Shown here in pieces: positions 24,498 through 32,128 of a DNA stretch of 64,000 bases (its first letter is position 1; each line of letters begins with the position of its first letter). This stretch comes from Pseudorhodoferax sp. Leaf274. Its GTDB lineage: Bacteria > Pseudomonadota > Gammaproteobacteria > Burkholderiales > Burkholderiaceae_C. Below the pieces are notes generated by a model. The model had not been told where the DNA came from, made no database searches, and worked only from the letters and a program-made list of their open reading frames with translations. Both the position numbers and the translations under genes were made by a program. The stretch is taken from the NCBI RefSeq assembly GCF_001422445.1, contig NZ_LMNA01000026.1:276518-340517 (forward strand), given 5' to 3'.

Positions 24498-25611
24498 GTT
24501 CATCAGCGACCTGCTGCGGCTGCTGGTCACCCGCGGCGGCAGCGACCTGTTCGTCACGGCCGAGTTCCCGCCCGGCATCAAGGTCGACGGCAAGATCGTC
24601 AAGGTCTCGGCCCAGCCGCTGCTGCCGGCCCACACGATGGCGCTGGCGCGCGCCATCATGAACGACAAGCAGGCGGCCGAGTTCGAGCGCACCAAGGAGT
24701 GCAACTTCTCGATCTCGCCCGGCGGCATCGGCCGCTTCCGCGTGAACGCGTTCCTGCAGCAGGGCAAGGTCGGCCTGGTGCTGCGCGTGATCCCGGCCAC
24801 GGTGCCCACGCTGGACGGCCTCAGCGTGCCCACGGTGCTCAAGGACATCGCGATGACCAAGCGCGGCCTGTGCATCATGGTGGGCGCCACCGGCTCGGGC
24901 AAGTCGACCACGCTGGCGGCGATGGTGGACTGGCGCAACGAGCATTCGCACGGCCACATCATCACCATCGAGGACCCGGTCGAGTTCGTGCACCCGCACA
25001 AGAACTGCGTGGTGACGCAGCGCGAGGTGGGCATCGACACGGAGAGCTGGGAAGCGGCGCTCAAGAACTCGCTGCGCCAGGCGCCGGACGTGATCCTGAT
25101 GGGCGAGATCCGCGACCGCAGCACCATGGACCAGGCCGTCGCCTTCGCCGAGACCGGCCACCTGTGCCTGGCCACGCTGCACGCCAACAGCTCCAACCAG
25201 GCGATGGACCGCATCGTCAACTTCTTTCCGGAGGAACGGCGCGCGCAGCTGCTGATGGACCTGTCGCTGAACCTCAAGGCCATCGTCTCGCAGCGCCTGG
25301 TGCCGCGCCAGGACGGCAAGGGCCGCATCGCCGCGGTGGAGGTGCTGCTGAACTCGCCGCTGATCGCCGACCTGATCTTCAAGGGCGAGGTGGCCGAGAT
25401 CAAGGAGGTCATGAAGAAGAGCCGCAACCTGGGCATGCAGACCTTCGACCAGGCCTTGTTCGACGCCTTCGAGAGCTACCTGATCACGTACGAAGACGCG
25501 CTGCGCAACGCCGATTCGCTGAACGACCTGCGGCTGCAGATCAAGCTCAACAGCCAGCGTGCGCGCAGCAACGACCTGGCCGCGGGCACCGAGAACCTGA
25601 CGATCCTCTAG
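24475..25611 (+). CDS. pilU: PilU, PilT-dependent pilus retraction ATPase
   Basis: A 378-residue PilT paralogue that assists PilT under load. Walker A GATGSGKSTTLAAM, the Asp box ITIEDPVEFVH, Walker B VILMGEIRDRSTM and the His box TGHLCLATLHANSSNQ are all intact. The N-terminal PAS-like domain is conserved (GGSDLFVTAEFPPGIKVDG). The C-terminal extension (about residues 335-378) is typical of PilU. It begins inside the preceding gene. Its stop overlaps the stop of the convergent LysR gene. Confidence 0.93.
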   Translation: MERDQASKFISDLLRLLVTRGGSDLFVTAEFPPGIKVDGKIVKVSAQPLLPAHTMALARAIMNDKQAAEFERTKECNFSISPGGIGRFRVNAFLQQGKVGLVLRVIPATVPTLDGLSVPTVLKDIAMTKRGLCIMVGATGSGKSTTLAAMVDWRNEHSHGHIITIEDPVEFVHPHKNCVVTQREVGIDTESWEAALKNSLRQAPDVILMGEIRDRSTMDQAVAFAETGHLCLATLHANSSNQAMDRIVNFFPEERRAQLLMDLSLNLKAIVSQRLVPRQDGKGRIAAVEVLLNSPLIADLIFKGEVAEIKEVMKKSRNLGMQTFDQALFDAFESYLITYEDALRNADSLNDLRLQIKLNSQRARSNDLAAGTENLTIL

Positions 25612-26504
25612 CCCGGCGCGAACACGGCCTGCAGGTGCGCCAGCATGGCGCGGATGCGTGGCGCGCGGTGCCGCTCGGCCAGCACCACGGCCTGGATGCT
25701 GTGCTCGCCAGGGGCCACGCTGTGCGCCAGCACGGGCTGCAGCCGGCCCTGGCGCACCAGCGGCTCGGCCACCAGGTCGTTCAGGCTGGCGATGCCCGCG
25801 CCGGCCAGCGCCAGCCCCACGACCGCCGCACTGCAATCGGCCCGCAGCTGGCCCTGCACGGGCAGGCTGGCGGGCCCATCCGGTCCGTGGAAGGACCACA
25901 GGTTGTGGCCCGGCACCGCGGTGTTGCCGACCAGCGCATGCGCGGCCAGCTCGGCCACGCTGCGCGGCGCGCCATGCTGCGCGAGGTAGGCCGGTGCGGC
26001 GTAGAGCCGGCGGCCGTAGCGCGCGAGCGGCCGCACCACGTGGTGGCCGGCAGGTGCCACGCCGGCACGCACGGCGATGTCGATGCCTTCGTCGGCCATG
26101 CGGGCCAGGCGGTCGCCCAGGTGCAGCTCGACCTGCAGGCCCGGATGGGCGGCGCGCAGTGCCGGCAGGCTGGGCACCACGATGTACTCGGCCAGCAACC
26201 GGCTCAGCGCGAGCCGGAGCAGGCCCGTGACGGCCGTGCGGCGCGGCCCCAGGCTGGCCTGCAGCGCGCGGCGCTCGGCCAGCATGCGCTGCGCATGCTC
26301 GAGGAACAGCTCGCCCTCGTCGGTGAGCGCCAGGCCATGCGTGCTGCGGTGGGCCAGGCGCAGGCCGCAGGCGGCCTCGATGCGGCCCAGCGCGCGCGAG
26401 ACGTTGCTGCTGGCCACGCCGCGCTCGCGCGCGACCTCGGAGAGCGAGCGCGTTGCCGCGATCCGGTCGAACAGTTCGAAGTCATCGAAGCCGAGCTGGT
26501 CCAT
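25608..26504 (-). CDS. LysR-family transcriptional regulator
   Basis: A 298-residue regulator. The N-terminal winged HTH is clear (FELFDRIAATRSLSEVARERGV, SNVSRALGRIEAACG, HRSTHGLALTDEG). The C-terminal inducer-binding domain spans about 90-295. It is divergent from the tautomerase gene, its probable target. A perfect 27-base palindrome covers its own start codon, implying autorepression. The start is set at MDQLGFDDF. A second ATG 15 bases upstream (26519) is possible and also lies inside the palindrome. The inducer is unknown. Confidence 0.87.
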   Translation of the reverse strand: MDQLGFDDFELFDRIAATRSLSEVARERGVASSNVSRALGRIEAACGLRLAHRSTHGLALTDEGELFLEHAQRMLAERRALQASLGPRRTAVTGLLRLALSRLLAEYIVVPSLPALRAAHPGLQVELHLGDRLARMADEGIDIAVRAGVAPAGHHVVRPLARYGRRLYAAPAYLAQHGAPRSVAELAAHALVGNTAVPGHNLWSFHGPDGPASLPVQGQLRADCSAAVVGLALAGAGIASLNDLVAEPLVRQGRLQPVLAHSVAPGEHSIQAVVLAERHRAPRIRAMLAHLQAVFAPG

Positions 26505-26529
26505 GCTTGTGCGCGCCATGCACAAGCAT
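26503..26529. promoter_or_regulatory. Palindromic operator between lysR and tautomerase genes
   Basis: A perfect inverted repeat ATGCTTGTGC-N7-GCACAAGCAT contains a T-N11-A LysR-type box. It overlaps the start codon of the LysR gene and lies 80 bases ahead of the tautomerase ATG. The position is suited to autorepression and to activation of the divergent gene. Confidence 0.6.
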
Positions 26530-26608
26530 TGTGAACGCGCAGGCGTTTCGGCGGCGGCGCGCGCCGCGCACAGTGGCGGGCCCGTCACGGGATCACAGGA
26601 GAACCCTC

Positions 26609-26998
26609 ATGCCCTTCGTCCGCATCGACCTTCCCGACACCGTCTCGCCGCAGGACGCGCAAGCGCTCGGCGATGCCGTCCACCAGGCCCTGGTGGCGAC
26701 CTTCGAGGTGCCGCCCGACGACCGCTTCCAGGTGCTCGCACGCCATGCGCCGGGCGCGCTGGTCTGCACGCCGTCCTACCTGGGTGTGGCGCACTCCGCG
26801 CGCGTGGCGCTGGTGCAGGTCACCTGCTCGTTCGGCCGCACGCCCGCGCACAAGCGCGCGCTGTATGCGCGCATCGTGCAGAACGCCGCGCAAGCCGGCT
26901 TCGCCGCGGCGGACGTGGTCATCCACCTGGTCGAGACCGCGCGCGAGAACTGGTCGTTCGGCGAGGGTGTGGCGCACTATGCGCCAGCGGCTTCCTAG
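26609..26998 (+). CDS. Tautomerase-superfamily protein
   Basis: A 129-residue protein beginning Met-Pro, so that Pro becomes the catalytic N-terminal residue after Met removal, as in 4-oxalocrotonate tautomerase and malonate-semialdehyde decarboxylase relatives. The duplicated beta-alpha-beta size (about 130 residues) places it with the YusQ/MSAD/cis-CaaD-like long members. The C-terminal WSFGEGVAHYA is family-typical. The substrate is unknown. It is divergent from the LysR gene. AGGAG precedes the ATG. A dehydrogenase follows 33 bases downstream and may be cotranscribed. Confidence 0.85.
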   Translation: MPFVRIDLPDTVSPQDAQALGDAVHQALVATFEVPPDDRFQVLARHAPGALVCTPSYLGVAHSARVALVQVTCSFGRTPAHKRALYARIVQNAAQAGFAAADVVIHLVETARENWSFGEGVAHYAPAAS

Positions 26999-27031
26999 AA
27001 TCGCCGGTCCACTCTGGAGAAAAGAATCCGC

Positions 27032-27934
27032 ATGGCTTCCACCAATCCGCGCAGCTACACCGAACTTCCTGCACGCAACGTGGCCTTCCTGGGCCTGGGC
27101 GTGATGGGCTTTCCCATGGCCGGCCACCTGGCCCTGGCCGGCCACCAAGTCACGGTCTACAACCGCTCCGCGGCCAAGGCCCAGGCCTGGGCCGGCGAGT
27201 TCCAGGGCAAGACCGCTGCCACGCCGCGCGAGGCCGCGGCCGGCGCCGACATCGTGTTCTGCTGCGTCGGCAACGACGACGACCTGCGCTCCGTGGTGCT
27301 GGGCCCGAACGGCGCCTTCGCCGGCATGGACAAGGACACGGTGTTCGTGGACCACACCACGGCTTCGGCCGACGTGGCGCGTGAACTGCACGGCAAGGCG
27401 CGCGAGGCCGGCCTGCACTTCGTCGACGCGCCGGTCTCCGGCGGCCAGGCCGGCGCGCAGAACGGCATGCTGACCGTGATGTGCGGCGGCGACGCCGAGC
27501 CCTTCGCCCGCATCGAGCCGGTGGCGCAGGCCTTCTCGCGCTCCATCGTGCTGCTGGGCGACAGCGGTTCGGGCCAGCTGGCCAAGATGGTCAACCAGAT
27601 CTGCATCGCCGGCCTCGTGCAGGGGCTGTCCGAAGCCATCGCCTTCGGCCAGCGCGCCGGGCTGGACATGGGCCAGGTGCTGGCCGTGATCAGCAAGGGC
27701 GCGGCCCAGAGCTGGCAGATGGAGAACCGCGGCAAGACCATGGTCGAGGGAAAGTTCGACTTCGGCTTCGCGGTGGATTGGATGCGCAAAGACCTGGGCC
27801 TGGTGCTGGACGAGGCCAAGCGCAACGGCGCGCGGCTGCCCGTCACGGCGCTGGTGGACCAGTTCTACGCCGACGTGCAGCAGGCCGGCGGCAACCGCTA
27901 CGACACCTCCAGCCTGATCACACGGTTGAAATGA
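27032..27934 (+). CDS. NAD(P)-dependent beta-hydroxyacid dehydrogenase (3-hydroxyisobutyrate dehydrogenase family)
   Basis: A 300-residue oxidoreductase. The N-terminal Rossmann fold carries FLGLGVMGFPMAGHL (GxGxxG dinucleotide motif). VDAPVSGGQAGAQNG is the substrate-binding motif. The catalytic Lys region is GSGQLAKMVNQ, and the all-helical C-terminal domain is present. Family members reduce or oxidise 3-hydroxyisobutyrate, tartronate semialdehyde or related acids, and the exact substrate cannot be read. Proximity to the tautomerase hints at a shared small-acid pathway. It is followed by a hairpin terminator. Confidence 0.9.
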   Translation: MASTNPRSYTELPARNVAFLGLGVMGFPMAGHLALAGHQVTVYNRSAAKAQAWAGEFQGKTAATPREAAAGADIVFCCVGNDDDLRSVVLGPNGAFAGMDKDTVFVDHTTASADVARELHGKAREAGLHFVDAPVSGGQAGAQNGMLTVMCGGDAEPFARIEPVAQAFSRSIVLLGDSGSGQLAKMVNQICIAGLVQGLSEAIAFGQRAGLDMGQVLAVISKGAAQSWQMENRGKTMVEGKFDFGFAVDWMRKDLGLVLDEAKRNGARLPVTALVDQFYADVQQAGGNRYDTSSLITRLK

Positions 27935-27936
27935 AA

Positions 27937-27963
27937 CAGGGCGCCACGCGGCGCCCTGCTTTG
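27937..27963. terminator. Bidirectional hairpin between convergent genes
   Basis: A nine-base-pair GC-rich stem (CAGGGCGCC / GGCGCCCTG, loop ACGC) has short T stretches on both strands. It lies between the dehydrogenase and the convergent dolP-like gene. Confidence 0.7.
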
Positions 27964-27978
27964 TCCGAGCCGGCCGGC

Positions 27979-28608
27979 TTACTTCGCCGGTGGCTGCTGG
28001 CCCAGGCGGGCCAGCTCTTCCTCGGTCAGCGTCTCGAACACGCGCACAACCTTGGCCACGTCCTTCACGCCGCGCGCGATCTCGGTCGCGCGGTTGGCTT
28101 CACGCTGGGTCACGCGGCCCATCAGGTAGACCACGTTGCGCTCGGTCACGACCTTGAAGGCATTGGCCTGCAGGTCCTTGGCATCGATCAGCGAGGCCTT
28201 GACCTTGCTCGTGATCAGAAGGTCGGTGGATCGCTGCGTGAGCGCCGCCGGAATGCCCACGGCCAGGTCGTTCACCACGGAGCCCACGTTCTCCACCTTG
28301 GCGATGATCTGCTCGGCACGCTGGATGTCCTCGGTGCGCGGCACCTCGCCGGTCAGCAGCACCTGGCGGTTGTAGCTGGTGACGCTGACGCGCGCGTTAT
28401 CGCCCAGGGCTTCCTTCAGCCTGTTGCTGCCGCGCAGCTCGATGCCCTGGTCTTCCAGCTGGGCGCCCGAGGTGCGGCGGTCCATGGCCACCAGCACGCC
28501 GCTGGCGAAACCGCCACCGACCACCAGCGGCACACAGGCCGACAGACTGGCCACCAGCGTGGCCGCCGCCAGCGACATCAGCACGACGCGCTTGGAACTC
28601 ACTTTCAT
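27979..28608 (-). CDS. dolP: BON-domain outer-membrane lipoprotein, DolP/YraP-like
   Basis: A 209-residue lipoprotein with signal sequence and lipobox SLSAC. Two BON domains follow (about residues 50-115 and 125-190: [32 protein letters not shown]). DolP supports outer-membrane integrity and the BAM machinery in E. coli. The gene overlaps the end of the SIS-domain gene by 4 bases and completes the rsmI/yraN/diaA/dolP neighbourhood known from gamma-proteobacteria. That context and the double BON layout support the name. Confidence 0.88.
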   Translation of the reverse strand: MKVSSKRVVLMSLAAATLVASLSACVPLVVGGGFASGVLVAMDRRTSGAQLEDQGIELRGSNRLKEALGDNARVSVTSYNRQVLLTGEVPRTEDIQRAEQIIAKVENVGSVVNDLAVGIPAALTQRSTDLLITSKVKASLIDAKDLQANAFKVVTERNVVYLMGRVTQREANRATEIARGVKDVAKVVRVFETLTEEELARLGQQPPAK

Positions 28609-29204
28609 AGACTTGTTTCCTGGTCACCTAGCAATTGGGAGTCCACGCCATCGCACAGGCAGTGCAGCGTCAGCAGATGCACCTCCTGGATGCGGGCGGT
28701 ACGGTCGTGTGGCACGCAGACATGCACATCGGTCTCGCGCAGCGCGCCGGCCATCTTGCCGCCGCCGCGGCCCGTCAGCGCCACCACCGTCATCTCGCGC
28801 GCATGCGCGGCCTCGACGGCCGCCAGGATGCTGGGCGAATTGCCGCTGGTGGAGATGGCCAGCAAGACGTCGCCGGCCAGGCCGAGCGCGCGCACCTGGC
28901 GCGCGAAGACCTGCTCGTACGAATAGTCGTTGGCGATCGCCGTGAGGATGGAGCTGTCGGTGGTCAGCGCGATGGCGCCCAATTCAGGCCGCTCGCGCTC
29001 GAAGCGGCCGACGAACTCGGCCGCGAAATGCTGGGCATCGGCGGCCGAGCCGCCGTTGCCGCAGGCGAGCACCTTGCCGCCACTCGTCACACTGACAAGG
29101 ATGGCCTGCACCGCCGCCGCGATCGGCTTGCTCAGTGCCTCGGCCGACTGGTACTTCAGGTCGGCGCTGTCGATGAAATGCTGTTGGATGCGTTGCTCGA
29201 GCAT
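28605..29204 (-). CDS. SIS-domain protein, DiaA/GmhA-like
   Basis: A 199-residue sugar-isomerase-fold protein. Features are [23 protein letters not shown], the phosphate-binding [13 protein letters not shown], and [18 protein letters not shown] near the C-terminus. It could be sedoheptulose-7-phosphate isomerase (GmhA) or the replication-initiation factor DiaA, which share this sequence family. Location between yraN and dolP argues for the DiaA role (binding DnaA). GmhA-type annotations are common, so the symbol is left blank. Translation is coupled to dolP through a 4-base overlap. Confidence 0.88.
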   Translation of the reverse strand: MLEQRIQQHFIDSADLKYQSAEALSKPIAAAVQAILVSVTSGGKVLACGNGGSAADAQHFAAEFVGRFERERPELGAIALTTDSSILTAIANDYSYEQVFARQVRALGLAGDVLLAISTSGNSPSILAAVEAAHAREMTVVALTGRGGGKMAGALRETDVHVCVPHDRTARIQEVHLLTLHCLCDGVDSQLLGDQETSL

Positions 29205-29270
29205 GGGGCGGTGATGATACCCCTGCGGTATTCCCTGCTGCCCCTGGGGTGGGGGCTGCCTGCGCGTGCT

Positions 29271-29660
29271 TCAGTCCGCGTCGAAGGCCGCCTGCAGCCA
29301 CTGGGGCCCACCCGGCTCCAGCACCACCACGTCGAAGCGGCACGGCGGCGGCGTGGCCAGCCGCGCGAGGTAATGGCGCGCCGCGAACACGATGCGCCGG
29401 CGCTTGACGGCGCCGATGCTGGCCGCCGCACCGCCGTGCGAGAGGCTGGCACGGCGGCGCACCTCGACGAAGACCACGGTGCCGTCGGGCGCGCGCATGA
29501 CGAGGTCGATCTCGCCGCCGCCACGGCCCGGCGTCCGATAATTGCGCGCCAGAAGGCGCAACCCGGCACGCTGCAGATGCGCCAGCGCCAAGGCCTCGGC
29601 CGCGTCGCCAGCCTGTTTCGTGGTCGGCCCGCTGGCCGCACCCTTCCAGAGGAATCCCAT
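29271..29660 (-). CDS. YraN-family endonuclease-like protein (UPF0102)
   Basis: A 129-residue protein with a Holliday-junction-resolvase-like core: KQAGDAAEALALAHLQRAG, GGGEIDLVMR and TVVFVEVRRR, where the E-ID-EVR pattern is the PD-(D/E)XK metal site. The cellular role is not established. The start is the ATG of MGFLWKGA. Upstream in-frame codons would run into rsmI. The start codon shares one base with the divergent rsmI TTG start. Confidence 0.88.
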   Translation of the reverse strand: MGFLWKGAASGPTTKQAGDAAEALALAHLQRAGLRLLARNYRTPGRGGGEIDLVMRAPDGTVVFVEVRRRASLSHGGAAASIGAVKRRRIVFAARHYLARLATPPPCRFDVVVLEPGGPQWLQAAFDAD

Positions 29661-30583
29661 TGAGCGCTTCTTTCGCCTTGGCGCTGCGCGCCGCCCATGA
29701 GGCCGCAGCCGCCCAGCATTACCCGCAGGCCGCACTCTACGTCGTCGCCACGCCCATCGGCAACCTGGCCGACATCGGCCTGCGCGCGCTGCATGTGCTG
29801 CAGCTGGTCGATGCCGTCGCCTGCGAGGACACGCGGCACACGCAGAGCCTGCTGCGTGCCTACGGGCTGGACCGCCCCGGCGCGCAGCTGCTGGCGGCCC
29901 ACCAGCACAACGAGGCCGAGGCGGCCCAGGCCGTGCTGGCGCGCCTGGCGCAGGGCCAGCGCGTGGCCTATGTCAGCGACGCCGGCACGCCCGCACTGAG
30001 CGACCCCGGCGCGCGGCTGGTGGCGGCGGCGCGCGCGGCGGGCTTTGCCGTGGTGCCGCTGCCCGGCGCAAGCAGCGTGACCACGGCCTTGTCGGTGGCC
30101 GGCATCGCCGAGGACGCGGCCTTCGTGTTCACGGGCTTCCTGCCAAGCAAGGCGGGCGAGCGCGACGCCGCCGTGCAGGCCCTGGCGGCCGAACCACGCG
30201 CCGTGGTGCTGCTGGAGGCGCCGCACCGCATCGAGGCGCTGGCGCGTGCGCTGGCGGCGCTCGGCGCGCGGCCCGTGACGGTGGGGCGCGAGCTGACCAA
30301 GCAGTTCGAGGAGATCGCCACGGTTGCTGCGCAGGAGATGCCGGCCTGGCTGGCCGCGCAGGCCACGCGCACGCGCGGCGAGTTCGCCTTGGTCGTCCAT
30401 CCCGCGCCGGCCAGCGTGGAGCCCGTCGAGGACCTGCGTGTGCTGAAGCTGCTGCTGCCCGAGCTGCCGCTGAAATCCGCCGTGCGCCTGGCCGCCGAGA
30501 TCACAGGCCAGCCACGCAACGCGCTGTACGCGCAGGCCCTGCGGCTCAAGCCGCAGCGGGACGAAGAGGCGGGGGACAACTGA
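29660..30583 (+). CDS. rsmI: 16S rRNA (cytidine(1402)-2'-O)-methyltransferase RsmI
   Basis: A 307-residue SAM-dependent enzyme that 2'-O-methylates C1402 in the decoding centre. Family motifs are intact: LYVVATPIGNLADIGLRAL, CEDTRHTQSLL, VSDAGTPALSDPGARLV and LPGASSVTTAL. The C-terminal tail with KSAVRLAAEITG is present. The start is TTG, with AGAGG 8 bases ahead. It shares its first base with the start codon of divergent yraN, leaving no intergenic DNA. lpoA, which sits between rsmI and yraN in E. coli, is missing. Confidence 0.92.
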   Translation: MSASFALALRAAHEAAAAQHYPQAALYVVATPIGNLADIGLRALHVLQLVDAVACEDTRHTQSLLRAYGLDRPGAQLLAAHQHNEAEAAQAVLARLAQGQRVAYVSDAGTPALSDPGARLVAAARAAGFAVVPLPGASSVTTALSVAGIAEDAAFVFTGFLPSKAGERDAAVQALAAEPRAVVLLEAPHRIEALARALAALGARPVTVGRELTKQFEEIATVAAQEMPAWLAAQATRTRGEFALVVHPAPASVEPVEDLRVLKLLLPELPLKSAVRLAAEITGQPRNALYAQALRLKPQRDEEAGDN

Positions 30584-30589
30584 AAGACT

Positions 30590-30665
30590 TGGTGCGGCTG
30601 GCGGGGATCGAACCCACGACCCTTGGCTTCGGAGGCCAATACTCTATCCACTGAGCTACAGCCGC
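30590..30665 (-). tRNA. tRNA-Arg (anticodon CCG)
   Basis: A complete 76-nt cloverleaf: acceptor GCGGCTG/CAGCCGC, D-arm TAGCTCAGTGGATAGA, anticodon stem TTGGC/GCCAA with loop CTCCGAA (anticodon CCG, codon CGG), and T-arm GTGGGTTCGATCCC. The CCA end is encoded. CGG is frequent in this GC-rich genome. It lies directly after rsmI on the opposite strand, with no integrase nearby. Confidence 0.96.
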
Positions 30666-30726
30666 GACCGGGCGCCATTGTAGCCACGCGTCAGTGGTGA
30701 CTTTGGCCGTTGGCTATGTGCCCGGT

Positions 30727-31209
30727 TCACGGGCCCGGCGGATCCGCCGGCCAGTCACAGCTGGCCGAGCGCGCCGATGCGGGGCTGCCGTCGGCCTGGC
30801 GCAGCCGCGCGTACAGCTCCAGCCGCACCGGCCGGCCGGCATCGACGTGCACGCGGAACTCGATGTGGCGCGCGTCCGCCGCGCGGGGCAGGCGCTGGTA
30901 GCCCCACACGAAGCTCTGCTCGCCACGCGCCGTGGCGCCCTGGGCCTGCTGCGCCATGGCAGCGGGTTCGAACACGCCGCCTGCCGTCAGGCGCGAGCGC
31001 ACCCGCACGCGCCAGCCAGCCCCCATGAGGCTGGTCTCGCGGTAGGCGAGGAAGGCATGCGCCTCGCTGCTGGCCAGGTCGTTCGCCTCCAGGTAGACGA
31101 GCGCGTCGTAGCGCGTCCAGCGGTCCGACAGGGGCGGGCGCAGGCGCGCCGGGTCCTGGGGCGGACCCAGGCCGGGGGTTTGCATGGCGGACAGGGGGAG
31201 CGGCAGCAT
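30727..31209 (-). CDS. Hypothetical protein
   Basis: A 160-residue protein I do not recognise. It has no signal peptide, membrane span or catalytic motif. The core (about residues 28-145) reads like a soluble beta-sandwich, with ASSEAHAFLAYRETSLMG, GEQSFVWGYQRLP and HIEFRVHVDAGRPVRLELYARL. Codon usage is like its neighbours. The start is uncertain, since a second ATG lies 8 codons in. It stands alone between the tRNA and the efflux regulator, on the same strand as the latter. Confidence 0.6.
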   Translation of the reverse strand: MLPLPLSAMQTPGLGPPQDPARLRPPLSDRWTRYDALVYLEANDLASSEAHAFLAYRETSLMGAGWRVRVRSRLTAGGVFEPAAMAQQAQGATARGEQSFVWGYQRLPRAADARHIEFRVHVDAGRPVRLELYARLRQADGSPASARSASCDWPADPPGP

Positions 31210-31268
31210 CGCTGTCCATGGTGGGAAGGCCCTGTTTCAGTGCGGTTGCAGGCGCGCAGAGACTTGTT

Positions 31269-31907
31269 TCACTTGTTGCGCACACCCTGCTCCCGCAGGC
31301 CCAGGCCGACCAGGTGCAGCTCCAGCATCTGGTCGCCCAGCGTCGGCAGATCGAAGGCGGCGGTGTCGAGCAGCCAGTTGAAGATCAGCCCGTCGATGGT
31401 GGCATGCAGGCCCGCTGCCGCCACCGCGGCCGGCAGGCGCAGGCGACATCCGCGCTGGCGCGCCGCCAACCGCAGCGCGCGGCCGATGTCGCCCACGCAC
31501 TGGTTGCGCACGCTGAGATGCCGCTCGCGCACGGCGTGCATCTCATCCACATACTCGACCTTGTGCACGGCGATCTCCACCACGCGGCGCAGTTGCGGGT
31601 CGTCGCGCATGAGCACCAGCGCGTTGCGCAGCGAATCCTTCAGGCTCACCAGCGGATCGGCACCGTTGCTTGCCGCCTGGTGCAGCGACTGCTCCAGCGG
31701 CAGCGTGACGCGCTCCATCATGGCGTTGAAGAGGTCCGCCTTGTCCTTGAAGTGCCAGTAGATCGCGCCACGCGTGGCGCCGGCCTCGGTGGCGATGTGC
31801 TGCAGCGAGGTCTGCGAGACACCGTTGCGGTGGAACAGCCGCTCGGCCGCATCAAGCAACCGGTGCCGCGTGGCCTGGGCTTCTTCCTTGGTACTGCGCG
31901 CCACCAT
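31269..31907 (-). CDS. TetR/AcrR-family repressor of the adjacent efflux operon
   Basis: A 212-residue regulator. The TetR HTH is typical: RHRLLDAAERLFHRNGVSQTSL, IATEAGATRGAIYWHFKDKADLF. The C-terminal ligand domain has the AcrR/TtgR-like length (MERVTLPLEQSL, VEYVDEMHAVRERH). It is divergent from the RND efflux genes, with an AcrR-box-like operator between. It probably represses both genes and releases on binding of toxic, lipophilic ligands. The start is at MVARSTKEEAQ, preceded by GAGGAAA. The frame continues open upstream but is not coding. Confidence 0.92.
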   Translation of the reverse strand: MVARSTKEEAQATRHRLLDAAERLFHRNGVSQTSLQHIATEAGATRGAIYWHFKDKADLFNAMMERVTLPLEQSLHQAASNGADPLVSLKDSLRNALVLMRDDPQLRRVVEIAVHKVEYVDEMHAVRERHLSVRNQCVGDIGRALRLAARQRGCRLRLPAAVAAAGLHATIDGLIFNWLLDTAAFDLPTLGDQMLELHLVGLGLREQGVRNK

Positions 31908-31949
31908 TTCCTCCTCGGCAAGAGTCCGTTGTGCCCGGCGGGGGCAATA

Positions 31950-31969
31950 TACATTCATCATTGTATGTA
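31950..31969. promoter_or_regulatory. AcrR-like operator in the efflux divergent promoter region
   Basis: TACATTCATCATTGTATGTA is an imperfect inverted repeat (TACATTCA / TGTATGTA) resembling the AcrR operator half-site TACATACA. It overlaps the spacer of a candidate plus-strand promoter (-10 TACACT at 31977-31982) and sits against a minus-strand TATATT at 31946-31951. It could therefore block both directions. Confidence 0.55.
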
Positions 31970-32128
31970 AGTAAGCTACACTCGCCGGCGTTTGGGAGCG
32001 TTGGAACCGGCGGCACTTGCCCAGCCGGCCACGCCTGATCCACCTCCCACCCATTTCCAATAAAGAGACCGGAGCCACCGCAGCGGCGGCGGTTGCGGCG
32101 TTGTGTTGTTGTCTGAGGAAGGAATCGC

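Noticed and set aside
30590..30665. tRNA-Arg as an integration site for a mobile element
   Set aside because: No integrase, direct repeat of the tRNA 3' end or shift in composition was seen on either side.
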